A program made the position numbers and the translations under genes. Shown one piece after another: positions 54,624 to 63,802 of a stretch of 64,000 nt of DNA. Positions within the stretch are counted from its first letter, which is position 1, and the number at the start of each line of letters is the position of its first letter. A model generated the notes under the pieces. That model was not told where the DNA came from and made no database searches. It was given only the letters and a program-made list of their open reading frames with translations. This DNA is from a gamma proteobacterium symbiont of Ctena orbiculata (GTDB lineage: Bacteria; Pseudomonadota; Gammaproteobacteria; Chromatiales; Chromatiaceae): positions 1 to 64,000 of the forward strand of contig NATV01000118.1 of the NCBI GenBank assembly GCA_003094535.1, written 5' to 3'.

Positions 54624-56195
54624 TCAGCAGCCGGAACCATTATTGCTGTCGAAACAACTGCCCCTGGGAATCGTAACAGTGTTACCGTCGGGATCCTCAA
54701 AGGGCTCAACCATCATGATGCTGAGATAGCCGCCGGGAAATACATCTTTGTTGATCAACTCTTTTTCCCGGTGGGAGTGCCAGATCATGGCCAGTCCGCC
54801 GTTGGCATTCAGGCCGCCCTCACCCGGAGGCAGGGTGCCAAACTTGCCGAGGAAGGGACTGCCGCTCCAGAAACCGCCGAAGGCGAGGTCGGAGAGAGGT
54901 GGCTGGGATGTCGGCAGGGGCACACCGCGATCGGCTGCATCGACGATACAGAGGGGATCGTCCACGAAAGGCTGAAATACATCATCAGGCTCTCCCGGTG
55001 TGCAGACCACGCTCGCATAATCGGCTGCAGCGTTACCGTAGACATCGAATCCCATCCCCTTGGGCATCCAGTTCCAGGTGACGTCCACCGTCTGTCCGGG
55101 GATCTGGTCAATGGTGTATTCACGCCATTGCAGATTGGGAGCGGCGCCCCCAGGATTCGTCACAGCGTTAGTGTTGCTGGCGTGGGCTATGCGTCCATCC
55201 ACGGCCACAATCGCAGACTCATCGCCATGGGGGTGGAAGGGATGAACCTGCCGTCCCCCGGCAACGTAGCGCACCAATGAGGTCTGTCCAGGGTGGGTCT
55301 GACTGATGCCGGAATAAGGCTGGGTCGGCAGCCAGGGCAGATTGTTGCCCTGGAAGTTATCGAACGCAGCGCGGCCGTTGATAAACCAGTACTCGGGAAA
55401 AAAGCCCTCGATAAAGCGTCCGCCAGGGGTGGTCTGCGTGATGTTACGGAGCGCTTCAGTGAGCGCCACGATCTTCTCTTCCTGGGAAGCGCAGGAGGTC
55501 TGGCCGAGATTGAGGCATGTCTCCCAATCCTGTTCACCCGTGCCGCGGACGATCTGATGGTAATCCGCATCCAGATCGGTGGCGAAGACCAGATACTCGT
55601 GATCGTATACGGTCTGGTTTGACGGGTATGCCTTTTGCGTGGCGCCTGACATCGGTACCGGGGCGTTGGGATTATCGATATGGGCGAAGCCGTCGGGACG
55701 AATGACGATAGCCCCCGTCAGTCCCATCGCCACACCAAGATCGGTGCGGTAATCACTGTAGTAAGTGTATGTGCCCGGACGTTTGATAATGAACTGGTAA
55801 GTCTGTGTGGCACCCGGTGCCACCGAACCGGCGGGGCCATCAGGACAGTCAGTACAGTAGACATTGAGTCCCGGTGCCGTGAACGAGATGGGCATCTCCC
55901 CTGGCTCACCGCTGAGGTTGTTGGTCAGGGTCACAGTAATCACCGTATCGTTCCCTGCCGGTCCCTCCTGAAGGATCAGGGTCGGTCCGGGATATTGTGG
56001 GACGGGTTGGCCCACCACGCCATACATCCACATATAGCTGACGCCACCATCCGGCGTGGATATGAAGTTGGCCTTCGCCTCCAGATTGAAGCTGGTACCA
56101 CTAATACCCGGGATAGCGGCTTGAAGGCTGAATGGGGCAGACATCAGCCCCGACAGCATGAGGGCGGCCGCACCGCTCTTTATGATCTTATTCAT
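54624..56195 (-). CDS. multicopper-oxidase-like protein B (trinuclear-site half)
   Basis: About 523 residues from ATG 56195 (AGGAGCAGGACG upstream; the longer frame adds 15 codons). Signal peptide (1-27). An N-terminal cupredoxin domain has lost its copper ligands (TYTYYSDYRTDLG). The C-terminal part has HPFHPHG (His318, 321, 323) and IWHSHREKE (His473, 475), the two His motifs that normally occur in the last domain of a multicopper oxidase, but without the Cys of a type 1 site. A CTDC pair lies at about 114-117. It would complete a trinuclear centre together with protein A. Confidence 0.87.
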   Translation of the reverse strand: MNKIIKSGAAALMLSGLMSAPFSLQAAIPGISGTSFNLEAKANFISTPDGGVSYMWMYGVVGQPVPQYPGPTLILQEGPAGNDTVITVTLTNNLSGEPGEMPISFTAPGLNVYCTDCPDGPAGSVAPGATQTYQFIIKRPGTYTYYSDYRTDLGVAMGLTGAIVIRPDGFAHIDNPNAPVPMSGATQKAYPSNQTVYDHEYLVFATDLDADYHQIVRGTGEQDWETCLNLGQTSCASQEEKIVALTEALRNITQTTPGGRFIEGFFPEYWFINGRAAFDNFQGNNLPWLPTQPYSGISQTHPGQTSLVRYVAGGRQVHPFHPHGDESAIVAVDGRIAHASNTNAVTNPGGAAPNLQWREYTIDQIPGQTVDVTWNWMPKGMGFDVYGNAAADYASVVCTPGEPDDVFQPFVDDPLCIVDAADRGVPLPTSQPPLSDLAFGGFWSGSPFLGKFGTLPPGEGGLNANGGLAMIWHSHREKELINKDVFPGGYLSIMMVEPFEDPDGNTVTIPRGSCFDSNNGSGC

Positions 56196-56259
56196 CGTCC
56201 TGCTCCTAGGAGATTCGTTGGATATGTGATCGTAAGTCATGTTTCTCTCCTCCGCGGCC

Positions 56260-57633
56260 TTAATTGATCCGGATCTCGGTCATGCCGCCACCGATATCCT
56301 GTTCGTTGTTGGAGAGGAACTCCAGATTGGAGACATAGAGGAAATAGGTCCCCGCCGGGACACCGGCCGTGTCCAGGAGAATATCCCAGGTCCTGCCACC
56401 ACCCAGAGTGGCCGAATGGGTCTTGAAGTGACGCTTCAGCCCACTGTCCAGACCGTTGGGACTGGCTCCCTCATCCATCAACTCGCGCGCGCCGGTACCG
56501 ACGATCCGCATCGGCACTGCCGGTGACTGCAAGGTCAGTATATCCGTGGTCGACAGGTTGGAGAGTCGTATCAGGAAGGTCTCGCCGGCAGCGATATCGA
56601 TGATAGAGGGCAGTTTCTGCGCCGCAGAACTCTGTCCGTCATTGGCGACGTCGGCGGCTCTGGGATTACCCTGGTTGGTCCGGGCGGCGAACTCGGTATC
56701 GCCATTGGGTAGCTGGGTGTCAGGGTTCACCGTGTCGGGATAACCACGGCCGTTGAACATCAGGTAGTCATCCTTCATGCCGAGAAAGTCCAGTGGCTGC
56801 ACATTCTCGGAGGCATCGTGAAAAATGCCATCGTAGGTGATCATCATCAATGGTATCTCACCGTCGTAGGCGGTAGAACCGTCGCCGTCGTTGAAGACAT
56901 AGCTCCCCGGCGGCGTGGCAGCATCAAAACCGCCGCTGCAATCGACGGGGCCGAAGCCGGTTGCACAGGCACCCTGGTTCTGCCGCGGCTCCACCCAGAG
57001 GTTGGCGAACATGCCCATTTGCATATGTTCGGTCGCCTCTACGTGGCAGTGATAGAAATAGGTGCCCGGGTCCACCAGGTTGTAGAAGTAGGCCAGGCTC
57101 GCCAGGGGGTTGGGCGACAACGACATCTCCGGCACCCCGTCATAGAAATTGTTGGCGTTGGGGAAGCCGTGATAGTGAATGGTGTGGGCGTCGAACAGGT
57201 CCGGACGCGGGGTGAAGGGGAAGTTGGACAGGGTGATGAACCAACGCTGTCCCTCACGCTGGACCACGGTCGGCGCCGGCTGATCGCCGCCCAGCTGCAT
57301 CTCCTTCATGAAGTCATCAGGTGGGACACCGGTCAACTCTCTCGGCGTATCGCCTTGGGCCGGAGCTGTCGGTGTGACGTTTTCAAAGCCGAAGGTATAG
57401 AGCCTGCGGCCGTCCGCCATCATATTGTAGCCGTCGGTGCCAACAACATGGATACAGGCGTAGTCGTTGTCAATAATGCCGTCGGAATCCAGGTCGCCTT
57501 CAACGCCCGGGTTCGCCACATCGGGATCCTCCGGGCACTGCACGTAGAACTGCGAGGCGGATACCGATCCCGCAGCAAAAAGCAGTGTTAACGAGGCCGC
57601 CACGGTTGTGAGTGGGAATCGTGTAAGTTTCAT
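56260..57633 (-). CDS. multicopper-oxidase-like protein A (type 1 copper half)
   Basis: 457 residues: signal peptide (1-27), then an N-terminal cupredoxin domain with HTIHYHG (His150, 153, 155) and YHCHVEATEHMQMGM (His195, Cys196, His197, His203, Met208). These are the first two His motifs of a multicopper oxidase plus a complete type 1 copper set, with two extra residues between the HCH and the next His compared with laccases. The second half is a cupredoxin-like domain without copper ligands. GGAGAGAAAATC precedes the ATG. It has the electron-entry site; protein B has the remaining His motifs. Confidence 0.88.
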   Translation of the reverse strand: MKLTRFPLTTVAASLTLLFAAGSVSASQFYVQCPEDPDVANPGVEGDLDSDGIIDNDYACIHVVGTDGYNMMADGRRLYTFGFENVTPTAPAQGDTPRELTGVPPDDFMKEMQLGGDQPAPTVVQREGQRWFITLSNFPFTPRPDLFDAHTIHYHGFPNANNFYDGVPEMSLSPNPLASLAYFYNLVDPGTYFYHCHVEATEHMQMGMFANLWVEPRQNQGACATGFGPVDCSGGFDAATPPGSYVFNDGDGSTAYDGEIPLMMITYDGIFHDASENVQPLDFLGMKDDYLMFNGRGYPDTVNPDTQLPNGDTEFAARTNQGNPRAADVANDGQSSAAQKLPSIIDIAAGETFLIRLSNLSTTDILTLQSPAVPMRIVGTGARELMDEGASPNGLDSGLKRHFKTHSATLGGGRTWDILLDTAGVPAGTYFLYVSNLEFLSNNEQDIGGGMTEIRIN

Positions 57634-57663
57634 GATTTTCTCTCCATCTATTTCGCCTAGCGG

Positions 57664-57693
57664 AAACGCCGCCGGGATTGCCCGACGGCGTTT
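57664..57693. other. hairpin between the giant protein and oxidase A genes
   Basis: AAACGCCGCCGGG (57664-57676) and CCCGACGGCGTTT (57681-57693) form a 13-bp stem with one mismatch and a 4-base loop in the 67-base gap. On the minus strand only a TTT follows, so it is more likely an attenuator or processing site than a full terminator. Confidence 0.6.
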
Positions 57694-57700
57694 TTCCTCA

Positions 57701-60700
57701 TCAGTTCAGAGTGACGATGCCATCAGCGGTTTGATCATTGGGCACCGACCGTATGACGATGTGGTCACCGGCCTGGGGTACGGCTGCCGGGTCGGCAGGC
57801 GCCACCTCACCGGTATTCCAGATACCATCGCCATTGACGGTGACACCGGTTGCGATCAATGCCCCGTTTCTGTGGAGCCTGATCTCCATGGTACCGCCAC
57901 CGACCTGCAGATCGGTGGTACCCTCAACCTGCCAGATACCGGACTCCTGCTTGAACTGCGCCGTGGTAACGGTGATCGTCTCCGGCAGTGCCGCCGTGGG
58001 ATCGACCCGTACACGAACCCGTGCTGTGTCGGTCAGGCCGCCGCTGTCCTCGATCTCGTAGAAGAACTCATCACGATTGACACCGCTGCCCGTGAAGCCG
58101 CCGAAGGGCCGGTACAGGATGGTGCCGTCGCCCTGGATCTCCGCGGTACCGTTGGCCGGCTGCGTCGTGATCTGGGAGACAGAGATGATATCTCCAAAAT
58201 CCGGATCCGAGTCATTGAGCAGGACGTTGATGACTGTCGGCACACCCTCATTGGTACGCGCACCAACCCCCGCTCCCGCATCATTCACGGCATTCGGCGG
58301 ATTGTTGACCGGAGCGGTGCCGCCCGACACCTGATCGGCACCGGCATCCTGCAGGCCATTGCCGCTCGGGCGGGTCTCAGCATCCACGTCCACGGACAGC
58401 GGAGTGCCGAGGGAACCGTAGCGACCGGTCAGATCCTGACCGACACCCACCGCGTTCGAGAACTGAGTGATGTGGTAGTCGTACCTCGATACCGGATCCT
58501 CAACCTCGACCAGCGTCAGCGGGGTGAACAGCAACTGGGTATCGTTGCCGCCTTCGTCCGCCGCGGTCGATGCCAACAGGTCGTTGACAACCGGATTGAC
58601 GAAGCCCGCATTCAACGCGATATCGTTATTGAGGTTGGTGCCGTCGTAGGCACAGCTGTCTGGCGTATCCGCTCCGGTGCGCGCGAGCAGCGAGTAGCGG
58701 GGTGTCAGGCACTCGCCCGGCACACCGACCACACCCAGATCCCAATCGTCGTTACCTATGCCTGTGTAGGCAGGATGCTGGCTCAGCGGACGAATGGTCT
58801 CTGCCACACTCTTATCCAGCCAGAAGGAGCGGTTGCCGTTGAAGATGTTGTTCTTCAACACCGCCGGATGGGCATAGGTCACCCGATCGTTGCCGCCGCC
58901 GATCGCGGTCTGCGCGGCCATCGCGGCAGCGAGACCGGTGCTGTGCGCTTGCGCGACCAGACCCGCAGGCTGCGGATCGGAGAGGTTGCCGCTGGGATCG
59001 CGGACGTCCTGGGCCACGGAGGCGTTGTCATTGTTGGCAACGGTGTTGTGGATCACGTCCACCCGTACCGCGTCGGACAGGTTGATGCCGGCGCCCCACT
59101 GACCCGAGACGTTGTTCTGAACCAGGTTGTTGAGCACCAGGATCCGGTGCCAGCGGCCCTGGCTGGTCAGGCCATCGTTGAGGGCAGTGACGTCCTCACC
59201 GTTGATGCCCTTGAGCGAGATGGCGCCGCCGGGTGCCGAACCGCCCAGGTTGCCGTGGAACAGGTTGCGGTCGATGGTGATCGAGCCGGTACCTTCGGTC
59301 AGGCCGGAGCCGGGGATGTTGCCGAGCGCGGCCGGGGATTCACCGGCAAGCTCGATGCCGCCGCCGCCACCGCCGATCTCGTTACCCTGGAACACCTCGT
59401 TGAAGATGATCCGGTTGTCGCGAATCACACCGTCCTCGGCGTTACCGTCACCGGCTGTACCGATACCCAGGCCACCGACACGACCGACCTGCGAGATACC
59501 GCCGCCACCGGTGCGGCTGAAGTTGCCGCAGACCAGGTTGTTGGAGACCTCGTAGTTGTCCGCGCCGGTGTAGAGGGCGATACCGCCGCCGTTGAAGAAA
59601 CCCTTGTTCTGGATCACTTCGTTGTAGGCGATAGTGATATCCGGATTGGTCCCCTCAAGGTCGGCGGGATCGAGGTCCTGCTCCCCTCCTGCACCGCGGG
59701 CGTTAAGATTAGCCTGCAGCGGGTTGCCGATCCGGATGCCGCCGCCATATTGCCCCAGGTTGCCGATGGTCTTGTTGTTGCTGATGTTCAGCCCGTCGGC
59801 ATAGGCGTTGACGAAGATGCCGCCACCCAGGTTCGAGCCCTGGATATGAAAGCCGTCAATTCGCGCGGTGCCGGCGTTGTTGGCAAACCGGTTCGCAGAC
59901 GGCATGACCAGGAAGCCGGGGGCGTCCTGAGCCGGCAGGGTCTCAAGCTGACCCGGGAGCACGCCGACGTCGCCACTGGCAACAAGTGCGGCCAGATTGT
60001 TCTTCCAGCGCACGAGCTTGTCGCTCTCGCCCGGCAACTGCGGGGTGCCCGCACCGAGGGAGAGCGGCGAGGCGAAGAGCTGGGTGGACGGCGCGCCGGC
60101 CCCCTGAACCACAACCTCCTTATAGACAATGACGTTCTCGTCGTAGTTACCGGCGGTGACCAGAATCAGGTCGCCGTCATTCGCCGCATCGACTGCGTCT
60201 TGGATCGGCAGGCCTGGATCACTATCTGTAACGACTGTGACCGTCCCGGCGTCGACACCGACATGCAGGGTCACACCAGTGTTGGTCGACTCGCCGTTGT
60301 CACCGCGGGTAACGATGAGCTGACCGGTCTGCAGGGCTGCTGGAGCCGGGCTTGGTACGGTAGCGACCACTTGGCCGTTCATCCATCCCAGATTTGCGGG
60401 CGGGAAGGTGTATTGACCACCTTCATAGACCACACTGACCGAGCCGACGGTGTTACCGAAGCCGTGGTCACGCAGTATCCGGTCTGTCAGATTGCCACTG
60501 CTGGGATCGGGCACCAACTCGTCGCCCTGGGAAACAATGGTGATCGTCTTACCGGCAGCGTCGCCGGAGAGCACCGGACCCGCATAGTCGCTGGTCGTCA
60601 CATTGTTGATCACCGGCTCACCAAATGCCGCCGAGCAGTCGGTCTGCGCCTGCAGCGGGCCGACGAATGCGGCGAGGCGAATGATTGGCGTATCGAGATA

Positions 60701-63700
60701 GGTCGCCTTACCCGGTTCGAAGTTGAAGGTATAGCAGGTGGTGCTGTACCGCGGATCATAGAAGGGATCCGGGAAGGTACCGTCCGCGAGCGGACCCGGG
60801 TGGTTGTTACAGAAACGCACCATCATCGGCGAGATGCCGGATGGAATCGGCAGACTCTGCGAGACCGTGGCAGGCAGCAGCGTGTTATAGGATGAGAATT
60901 CACTGCTATAGATACGGGTGATCTCCCTGCCTGTGTAGTCGAAGAACGAGATCGGCAGGAATGGAGGCGCGAACTTCTCGGTCGAAGTCGGTTTACCGGC
61001 GGCGGTCTCGTTTGCCAGGTCGTCGGTGATCCGTCCAATCGCCTTGGCCGCGATTGGCACTTCAGTATGCAGATAGAAGTTCACCGCGGAGTTCTGGGCT
61101 AGACCGGCCTCACCGGAATCCGCCAGAAACTGGAAGCGCTGATTACAATGACGCAGGGTCTCTCCGGCCAATGGCGCATCAACCCCGGGAAACAGGGCGA
61201 GTTCCGCCGGTACGGTATAGGATCCACCCGTGCATCGGCCCAAACCTTCAGGCAGGGCTGCCGTGCTCGGGGTGAATTCAGGACCGAAATCGACATTCTT
61301 GTCCTGGGAACGCGAGACCTTGTAGACAGGCTGCGGTATACCGTTCGCATTTTGGAACCTGGATGTCGGCGGATAGACCTGGACGATGTACCCGGCGGAT
61401 CCGCCCGGCAGATGACCAGGTGCGGCTGGAGTGAAGTTGTTTGTGATAAAACCGGGCAAACCGACGAGGTCCGACGGAAAGTTGCCGGTGGGATTTTCAT
61501 AACCGCCGGCGCCGAATGCGTAACCGCCGTCGAACACACCGTCCTTGATCTGGTTCCAGTTGGAAAGACCGTCAAGACAGACATCCTGTGGTACACCCTG
61601 CGCGGTCTTCAGCGCAGGATCGAGGGTGTCTACACAACCGGTCGGTTTACTATCATCCCAGCTGTCGGTCCAAGTGATGTCGACGGCATCGCCAAAATCG
61701 AAACCGTTGGTGTAACCGACACCGGGCTGCACGTGCGTACAATTGGGAGCCGCCACGTCGCAACGGTTGATATCCTCGGGACCGGGGAAGTTATCCAACG
61801 GCCAGTTATCCTGGTCGGGTTGTTGAAGACCGCCAATACCGTTGATATTGACTATGTTCTCATTCTCATAGGCAGTACCGGCATTGATGATGCGTCCCGC
61901 GAACAGGGCCACCTGGACATGGGGAATACCCGGCTCCCAAGGCTCCGGGCCATAGATCTCAGGATCGTCTTCTGCGCGGGTGGCGGCATAGTGGACGATA
62001 CCGGACACACCGCCGTTCTCACCTGGCCCCCAGAGCGCCTTACCCCAGTCGATGCGCAGGCTCTGACCGGCGAAGCCCTGTATGGCCTGGGTCAGGATGG
62101 GACCGCCGGCGTCGGCGGAAAGCTTGATCTCCACATCGGGATTGCGAACGCCTTCGCCAAAACCGCCATCCACTACTGCTCCGCCCAGATCGTTGACGAC
62201 GGTTACGCCGGTCGCCTTGAAGCGGGCGAAATCGACCTCGGTCACCAGCCAATGGAACCAGGGGAAGATCGACTCATAGGGTGCGGAGCCCGCACCGTCG
62301 GTCGGGAAGGCCTGGTACTCGGTACCGTCGCGGAAGCGCAGCAGCGTCGCCTGCTCGAGCAGAGGCAACTCTCCTGCATCCCAGACCGCGTTCTCGTTGC
62401 TGTCGAAGTAGACATTCTGGGTCAGCTCGTTGAACCACATCTTGCCCTGGACACCGCCGTCAGGCAGTGCGCCCAGGTCAATATTGGCATCCACAATCTC
62501 CACTGTCTGGAAACCGATGATGACGTGCAGGAACTTGTCCCAGACCACCAGTTGATAGAGGCCGGGGGCAAAACCACCGATGGAGAAGTTGCCGTCGGCA
62601 TCGCACTCGGTCACCCCGGCGCCCTCGTTGCTCACCCCGCCGATGGTGTTGACGGCGATCAGGCAGACACCGTTCTGGCCGACCAGAAAGGGCGCGCCGT
62701 TAAAACCGTCGCGGCCGGGAGGTGCCGACAAATGGCTCTTGTTGACCTGACCGCTGATGGAGAAAGCGCCATCAACGCCAAGCGCGGTGCGCTGATCATG
62801 GTCAGCCGGCGTCCAGCCGTGAAAGATATGCGGGAAGGAGGGGCCGAATTCCACCAGGCGCTGACCGTTGCCCGGCGCCACCCAGGCGTCGACAACCTTG
62901 GTGCCCTCGATGGTGGTATTCTGATACCAGCCGGGTGCGCACTGCGGATTGGATGCGATCTCTTCGATGGTCTGCGTGTTGGGATCGCAGGCGGGATCGT
63001 TGAGATTGGTCGTCGGCGGTACGGTGATGATGCCGTACTTGCCGGGGGCAAGAAACTTGATCACCAGCTCACCGTCACCTGGAGCGGAACAGTCCGGAAC
63101 GGAGCAACTGGTGACGATCTCACCGGTACCGAGCACATCGACCACCGGCATGCCGCCTACCAGGACAAAGGTACCGTCCGGATTCTGCTGATAGGTGGTG
63201 CCGAGGGGGTTGCCAAAGGCATCCTGCTGCACCTGACCTCCGGCATCCTCAACCAACACCGAAAAACCGGCAATGCCGGGTTCGCCTACGTCGGGTGAAT
63301 TGTTCAGCGGTCCGCCGAAACCGTCATAAAAAACCTTGACGGATATCTGAGAGGTCTGAAACGGTTCGCCGTTGGGGACAACCACGGTGGTGTTGGTGTT
63401 ACAACCGGGCACCTTCGCGGCGCCTGTCTGCACCCCAGGATTCGGATTGTTCGGGATGACCGAGACAAAACAGTCGTTAATCCCCGTGCCCGTCAGGTCG
63501 CCAAGATCGATAACCGATGCAGAGCCATTATTGACCCGGCCCTGCTTGATGGCATGGCAGTGACTGCGGTGGAAATTAAAAGACTGATCCCCCTCAGGCG
63601 TCGGATCGGCGTCCTGTGGATTGACAGGGAACATGCAGTCCTCCTGCACGAGATAACGGAAACCGTTATATGGATTGCCGTCGCCATCTACAATGCTGAG

Positions 63701-63802
63701 GTTGAATGTTTCAGCTTGAGCATCAGGAGATGTGGCTAAACCTGTAAATATAAATCCGCCCAATAGTGCGGCAGCGATCCTAATTCGTTTAGTCTGTTTC
63801 AT
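57701..63802 (-). CDS. giant secreted multidomain protein with parallel beta-helix
   Basis: 2033 residues. Signal peptide (1-30), a His/Cys cluster FHRSHCHAIKQ (His78, His81, Cys82, His83), several SdrD/CNA-B-like beta-sandwich modules (one at about 337-420 with TECDADGNFSIGGFAPGLYQLVVWD-type sequence), an IPT/TIG-like domain (about 1060-1180), a right-handed parallel beta-helix (about 1185-1800) with Asn-rich turns such as ISNNKTIGNLGQYGGGIRI, an Ig-like domain with VLLNDSDPDFGD (about 1844-1930) and a final beta domain. AGAGG lies about 10 bases before the ATG. First gene of the operon; probably a surface or matrix scaffold, possibly a copper-binding partner or substrate-binding platform for the oxidases. 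Confidence 0.88.
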   Translation of the reverse strand: MKQTKRIRIAAALLGGFIFTGLATSPDAQAETFNLSIVDGDGNPYNGFRYLVQEDCMFPVNPQDADPTPEGDQSFNFHRSHCHAIKQGRVNNGSASVIDLGDLTGTGINDCFVSVIPNNPNPGVQTGAAKVPGCNTNTTVVVPNGEPFQTSQISVKVFYDGFGGPLNNSPDVGEPGIAGFSVLVEDAGGQVQQDAFGNPLGTTYQQNPDGTFVLVGGMPVVDVLGTGEIVTSCSVPDCSAPGDGELVIKFLAPGKYGIITVPPTTNLNDPACDPNTQTIEEIASNPQCAPGWYQNTTIEGTKVVDAWVAPGNGQRLVEFGPSFPHIFHGWTPADHDQRTALGVDGAFSISGQVNKSHLSAPPGRDGFNGAPFLVGQNGVCLIAVNTIGGVSNEGAGVTECDADGNFSIGGFAPGLYQLVVWDKFLHVIIGFQTVEIVDANIDLGALPDGGVQGKMWFNELTQNVYFDSNENAVWDAGELPLLEQATLLRFRDGTEYQAFPTDGAGSAPYESIFPWFHWLVTEVDFARFKATGVTVVNDLGGAVVDGGFGEGVRNPDVEIKLSADAGGPILTQAIQGFAGQSLRIDWGKALWGPGENGGVSGIVHYAATRAEDDPEIYGPEPWEPGIPHVQVALFAGRIINAGTAYENENIVNINGIGGLQQPDQDNWPLDNFPGPEDINRCDVAAPNCTHVQPGVGYTNGFDFGDAVDITWTDSWDDSKPTGCVDTLDPALKTAQGVPQDVCLDGLSNWNQIKDGVFDGGYAFGAGGYENPTGNFPSDLVGLPGFITNNFTPAAPGHLPGGSAGYIVQVYPPTSRFQNANGIPQPVYKVSRSQDKNVDFGPEFTPSTAALPEGLGRCTGGSYTVPAELALFPGVDAPLAGETLRHCNQRFQFLADSGEAGLAQNSAVNFYLHTEVPIAAKAIGRITDDLANETAAGKPTSTEKFAPPFLPISFFDYTGREITRIYSSEFSSYNTLLPATVSQSLPIPSGISPMMVRFCNNHPGPLADGTFPDPFYDPRYSTTCYTFNFEPGKATYLDTPIIRLAAFVGPLQAQTDCSAAFGEPVINNVTTSDYAGPVLSGDAAGKTITIVSQGDELVPDPSSGNLTDRILRDHGFGNTVGSVSVVYEGGQYTFPPANLGWMNGQVVATVPSPAPAALQTGQLIVTRGDNGESTNTGVTLHVGVDAGTVTVVTDSDPGLPIQDAVDAANDGDLILVTAGNYDENVIVYKEVVVQGAGAPSTQLFASPLSLGAGTPQLPGESDKLVRWKNNLAALVASGDVGVLPGQLETLPAQDAPGFLVMPSANRFANNAGTARIDGFHIQGSNLGGGIFVNAYADGLNISNNKTIGNLGQYGGGIRIGNPLQANLNARGAGGEQDLDPADLEGTNPDITIAYNEVIQNKGFFNGGGIALYTGADNYEVSNNLVCGNFSRTGGGGISQVGRVGGLGIGTAGDGNAEDGVIRDNRIIFNEVFQGNEIGGGGGGIELAGESPAALGNIPGSGLTEGTGSITIDRNLFHGNLGGSAPGGAISLKGINGEDVTALNDGLTSQGRWHRILVLNNLVQNNVSGQWGAGINLSDAVRVDVIHNTVANNDNASVAQDVRDPSGNLSDPQPAGLVAQAHSTGLAAAMAAQTAIGGGNDRVTYAHPAVLKNNIFNGNRSFWLDKSVAETIRPLSQHPAYTGIGNDDWDLGVVGVPGECLTPRYSLLARTGADTPDSCAYDGTNLNNDIALNAGFVNPVVNDLLASTAADEGGNDTQLLFTPLTLVEVEDPVSRYDYHITQFSNAVGVGQDLTGRYGSLGTPLSVDVDAETRPSGNGLQDAGADQVSGGTAPVNNPPNAVNDAGAGVGARTNEGVPTVINVLLNDSDPDFGDIISVSQITTQPANGTAEIQGDGTILYRPFGGFTGSGVNRDEFFYEIEDSGGLTDTARVRVRVDPTAALPETITVTTAQFKQESGIWQVEGTTDLQVGGGTMEIRLHRNGALIATGVTVNGDGIWNTGEVAPADPAAVPQAGDHIVIRSVPNDQTADGIVTLN

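Noticed and set aside
53330-57633. The three oxidase-like genes as fragments of one broken gene
   Set aside because: Each has its own signal peptide and Shine-Dalgarno, and the gaps contain no continuing frame, so they are separate genes.
57608-60895. 1095-codon open frame on the plus strand opposite the giant gene
   Set aside because: It is a shadow of the giant secreted protein: no domain, no ribosome-binding site, low-complexity composition, and it starts inside the 3-prime region of oxidase gene A.
61148-63298. 716-codon plus-strand frame opposite the giant gene
   Set aside because: Same reason; GC-rich codon bias of the true gene keeps the opposite strand open.
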